From the NCBI GenBank assembly GCA_030620915.1, contig JAUXIR010000097.1, positions 1 through 6,305 on the forward strand: DNA of 6,305 nucleotides, in the 5' to 3' direction. A model generated the notes under the pieces. That model made no database searches, was not told the DNA's origin, and saw only the letters and a list, made by a program, of their open reading frames with translations. Shown piece after piece: positions 4,717-6,305 of the stretch (positions are counted from its first letter, which is position 1; every line of letters starts with the position of its first letter). The translations under genes and the position numbers were made by a program. Origin of the DNA: Geopsychrobacter sp. (lineage in GTDB: Bacteria > Desulfobacterota > Desulfuromonadia > Desulfuromonadales > Geopsychrobacteraceae).

Positions 4717-5178
4717 ATGACTGAAAAAGACCTGAAAGGTGCCTTGCTCAAGGCGATCCAGACCGAGAAAGATGCGATGGATTTCTACGGCATGGGTGCC
4801 GGCAAGATTTTTGATGAAAGGGCCAAGGCGACCTTCGAACTGCGGGCCCGCGAGGAACGCCAGCATGCCCTTTCATTCTATAACGCTTACAAGGATAATG
4901 ATCTGCCGTCCTTCGATGAGATGATGGCTGTGCCTCCCGCTACCGATTCCTGCTGGTACCTTGCACTGCAAAAAGCGATGCTCAGTGAATTTGATGAGCG
5001 CCTCGCACTGGAGCTGGCGATCGAGCAGGAAGATCTGCTGGCGCAAGAACTCCTGGCGACAGCCGAAACGATTGACGATCCTGAGATCAAGCAGGTCTAC
5101 CTGACCAATGCCGCCTCGACCCATCACCACCTCGAATTGGTCGAGGCTGACTACAAGGCGATGCTCGGTATGAGTTGA
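4717..5178 (+). CDS. Ferritin-like (rubrerythrin-related, COG1633-type) four-helix protein
   Basis: The 153-residue protein is almost wholly helical and fits the ferritin-like di-metal fold. Helix 1 has AIQTEKDAMDFY (13-24) with E17. Helix 2 has AREERQHALSFY (44-55) with E46/E47 and H50. Helix 3 has AIEQEDLLAQEL (101-112) with E105 in the place of E17. Helix 4 has STHHHLELVEADY (134-146). Where family members usually carry the last ExxH glutamate, this protein has T135, followed by three histidines. The metal site may therefore be altered. There is no C-terminal rubredoxin domain, so it is not a full rubrerythrin. Known relatives act in peroxide or iron handling in anaerobes. GGAGG precedes the ATG by eight bases, and a strong terminator closes the unit, making it a single gene. 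Confidence 0.88.
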   Translation: MTEKDLKGALLKAIQTEKDAMDFYGMGAGKIFDERAKATFELRAREERQHALSFYNAYKDNDLPSFDEMMAVPPATDSCWYLALQKAMLSEFDERLALELAIEQEDLLAQELLATAETIDDPEIKQVYLTNAASTHHHLELVEADYKAMLGMS

Positions 5179-5208
5179 ATGAGGCCCGTTGCAAAAAGTA
5201 TCCGCTTA

Positions 5209-5248
5209 AAAAAAGCCGCGACCTCCGCCAGGAGGTTGCGGCTTTTTT
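5209..5248 (+). terminator. Strong intrinsic terminator after the ferritin-like gene
   Basis: An 18-bp stem (5209-5226 with 5231-5248) with a GCCA loop. Its core GCCGCGACCTCC pairs with GGAGGTTGCGGC through one G-U pair. An A-run leads in and TTTTTT leads out, so it can work in both directions. It lies 30 bases past the stop codon. Confidence 0.93.
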
Positions 5249-5249
5249 C

Positions 5250-5278
5250 TTGCCAGTCTCTTTGCACCCAGCTAAATT
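5250..5278 (+). promoter_or_regulatory. Sigma70-like promoter of the 5317 gene
   Basis: TTGCCA (5250-5255, 5 of 6), a 17-bp spacer and TAAATT (5273-5278, 4 of 6) start immediately after the terminator's T-run. The predicted start near 5285 leaves a leader of roughly 30 bases. Confidence 0.5.
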
Positions 5279-5316
5279 AAAGAAGTTTTTAATCTCTTTT
5301 CCCAACTGGATCCTGC

Positions 5317-6305
5317 ATGCCGGTAGATGCCTACCTCATCGTCGAGCAACAAAGCAGCCCCACCGCTGAAATGCCGGAGCTGCTCAAGGAGTTGGCCTCA
5401 CGACATGGCCTTGACGGCTACAGCTGTCGCCAGTTGCTGCTCGGGCAGGCAGAGGCCCTCCTCACCAAGGGGCCGGCTACCAAGCTGACAGAGATCAAAC
5501 AGACTCTTTCCGGCTACGATTTTCGCGGCCATCTCATCACACCGAGTCCGCTCCTCTTTGCACCCTTCATGCTGACACGCGTCGAAATCAACGCACAGGA
5601 ATTGAAGTTCTTCGGGCGCGAAAAATCACTGGTCGTTCCGCGAGGCTCACGACTGCTGATATTTCTGGCCGAACTGTCCGGAAGTCTGGTCGAGCGTAAC
5701 CTGAGCCAGATCCTTTCCGCCCATCGCTACACCGGCAACATTGAAAACGCTGAGCTGCCCCGGGACAAGTGGCAACGCACAATTTTGCAAGGCCGACCCG
5801 TCCTCGATATCTACCTGCTGGACGAGCAGGGCAACCCGGCAGGAGCAGTTCGTGCCTTTCCGGGGAAGTTTGACCACCGCAGCCTCGGTGAACGTGCAAC
5901 CCTGAGCGCCAAGCTGAACCTGCTCAAACTGATCGAATTGACTCTGGAATATGCCGGACAACATCGAATCGATATGCGCTTCGGCCTCTCGCCCTTGCCC
6001 GGTGCCAATCTGCGTACCGCTAAAGATAACGACCTCGAAGGCCTTAAGAAAAACCTGCGTTGCCTGACCCGTTATGCCTGGTTACAAACCGACATCGATT
6101 GTCAGCGTGAGCAGCCGGTTCAAGATTCGGCTGCGGAAGCAATTGCCATCGCAACCACTGGTCTGCTCAGCGCAATCCAGCCCGAATTAGCGGCCAGTCT
6201 ACCCATGCAGCAGGCAGTTATTTCTGAGCTAACCGGGAAGATCGGTGCAACTGCTGAGGCTTCTGAGACAAAGGGCTCGGTCGCAAGCCGACCCCAGACC
6301 CTACC
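5317..6305 (+). CDS. Large uncharacterised protein, N-terminal 329 residues, cut by window edge
   Basis: The frame is open from the ATG at 5317 to the window end, with an in-frame TAA a few codons upstream, so this is the first possible ATG. The ribosome binding site is weak (GGA six bases before). No signal peptide or membrane segment is seen. Residues 1-76 form a small module (RHGLDGYSCRQLLLGQAEALLTKG, 29-52, then a helix and strand ending RGHLITP). Residues 77-262 form a larger mixed domain with LVVPRGSRLLIFLAELSG (105-122), GRPVLDIYLLDEQGNP (159-174), a charged GERATLSAKLNLLKLIELTLEYA stretch (191-213) and FGLSPLPGANL (222-232). From about 266 it becomes Ala/Ser/Glu-rich, like a linker to a further domain beyond the window. 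I do not recognise a family. Codon use matches the neighbours, arguing against recent transfer. Confidence 0.85.
   Translation, partial: MPVDAYLIVEQQSSPTAEMPELLKELASRHGLDGYSCRQLLLGQAEALLTKGPATKLTEIKQTLSGYDFRGHLITPSPLLFAPFMLTRVEINAQELKFFGREKSLVVPRGSRLLIFLAELSGSLVERNLSQILSAHRYTGNIENAELPRDKWQRTILQGRPVLDIYLLDEQGNPAGAVRAFPGKFDHRSLGERATLSAKLNLLKLIELTLEYAGQHRIDMRFGLSPLPGANLRTAKDNDLEGLKKNLRCLTRYAWLQTDIDCQREQPVQDSAAEAIAIATTGLLSAIQPELAASLPMQQAVISELTGKIGATAEASETKGSVASRPQTL

Noticed and set aside
5588..6008. Several minus-strand open frames opposite the 5317 gene
   Set aside because: They are shadows of the long plus-strand frame, which has the expected codon pattern and a promoter; their translations are Arg/Ser/Pro-rich.
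1..6305. A defence system, secretion island or other new multi-gene system
   Set aside because: The recognised genes are housekeeping or isolated orphans, each with its own promoter or terminator; nothing resembles nuclease, helicase, toxin-antitoxin or CRISPR components.

Overview
The window carries chromosomal housekeeping-type and orphan genes of a Gram-negative bacterium. The Gram-negative reading rests on a lipoprotein with an outer-membrane-type +2 residue and a secreted LysM L,D-transpeptidase of the YbiS/YcfS kind. Balanced base composition, C-ending codons, a small ferritin-like protein and several orphan proteins fit a deltaproteobacterium such as Desulfuromonadales, but that placement is a guess. 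No CRISPR array, tRNA, rRNA, intact mobile element or phage gene was seen.

Layout, left to right. (1) Bases 1-322, minus strand: the N-terminal part of an L,D-transpeptidase running off the left edge, with a sigma70-like promoter so close that the message could be leaderless. (2) Bases 323-677: no gene. (3) Bases 678-2304, plus strand: four genes with 0-bp or 4-bp overlapping junctions, namely a YehS-like DUF1456 protein, a DUF2164 protein, an LEA14/WHy-type lipoprotein and a YchJ-like SEC-C protein. They look like one translationally coupled operon ending in a terminator that also has a T-run on the minus strand. (4) Bases 2305-2642: a hairpin-rich spacer holding a possible 24-codon minus-strand reading frame with a strong ribosome binding site, then an extended -10 promoter. 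(5) Bases 2643-3188: DNA-3-methyladenine glycosylase I of a divergent subclass. (6) Bases 3308-3790: an orphan, weakly STAS-like protein, whose leader has a repeated ACGGA motif in a CsrA-like arrangement. (7) Bases 3913-4305: an unrecognised 130-residue protein, followed by a perfect 11-bp hairpin. (8) Bases 4306-4716: no gene, but one coding-like relic. (9) Bases 4717-5178: a ferritin-like four-helix protein, followed by a strong intrinsic terminator. (10) Bases 5317-6305: the first 329 codons of a large unrecognised protein that runs off the right edge, behind a good sigma70-like promoter.

The genes do not form one obvious pathway. Envelope maintenance (L,D-transpeptidase, lipoprotein), alkylation repair (Tag) and metal or oxidative handling (ferritin-like protein) are each recognisable. 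I see no convincing new defence or metabolic system. The most useful leads are the CsrA-like leader at 3266-3299, the tiny minus-strand gene candidate at 2399-2473, the ferritin-like protein with an altered fourth helix, and the large unrecognised protein at the right edge.
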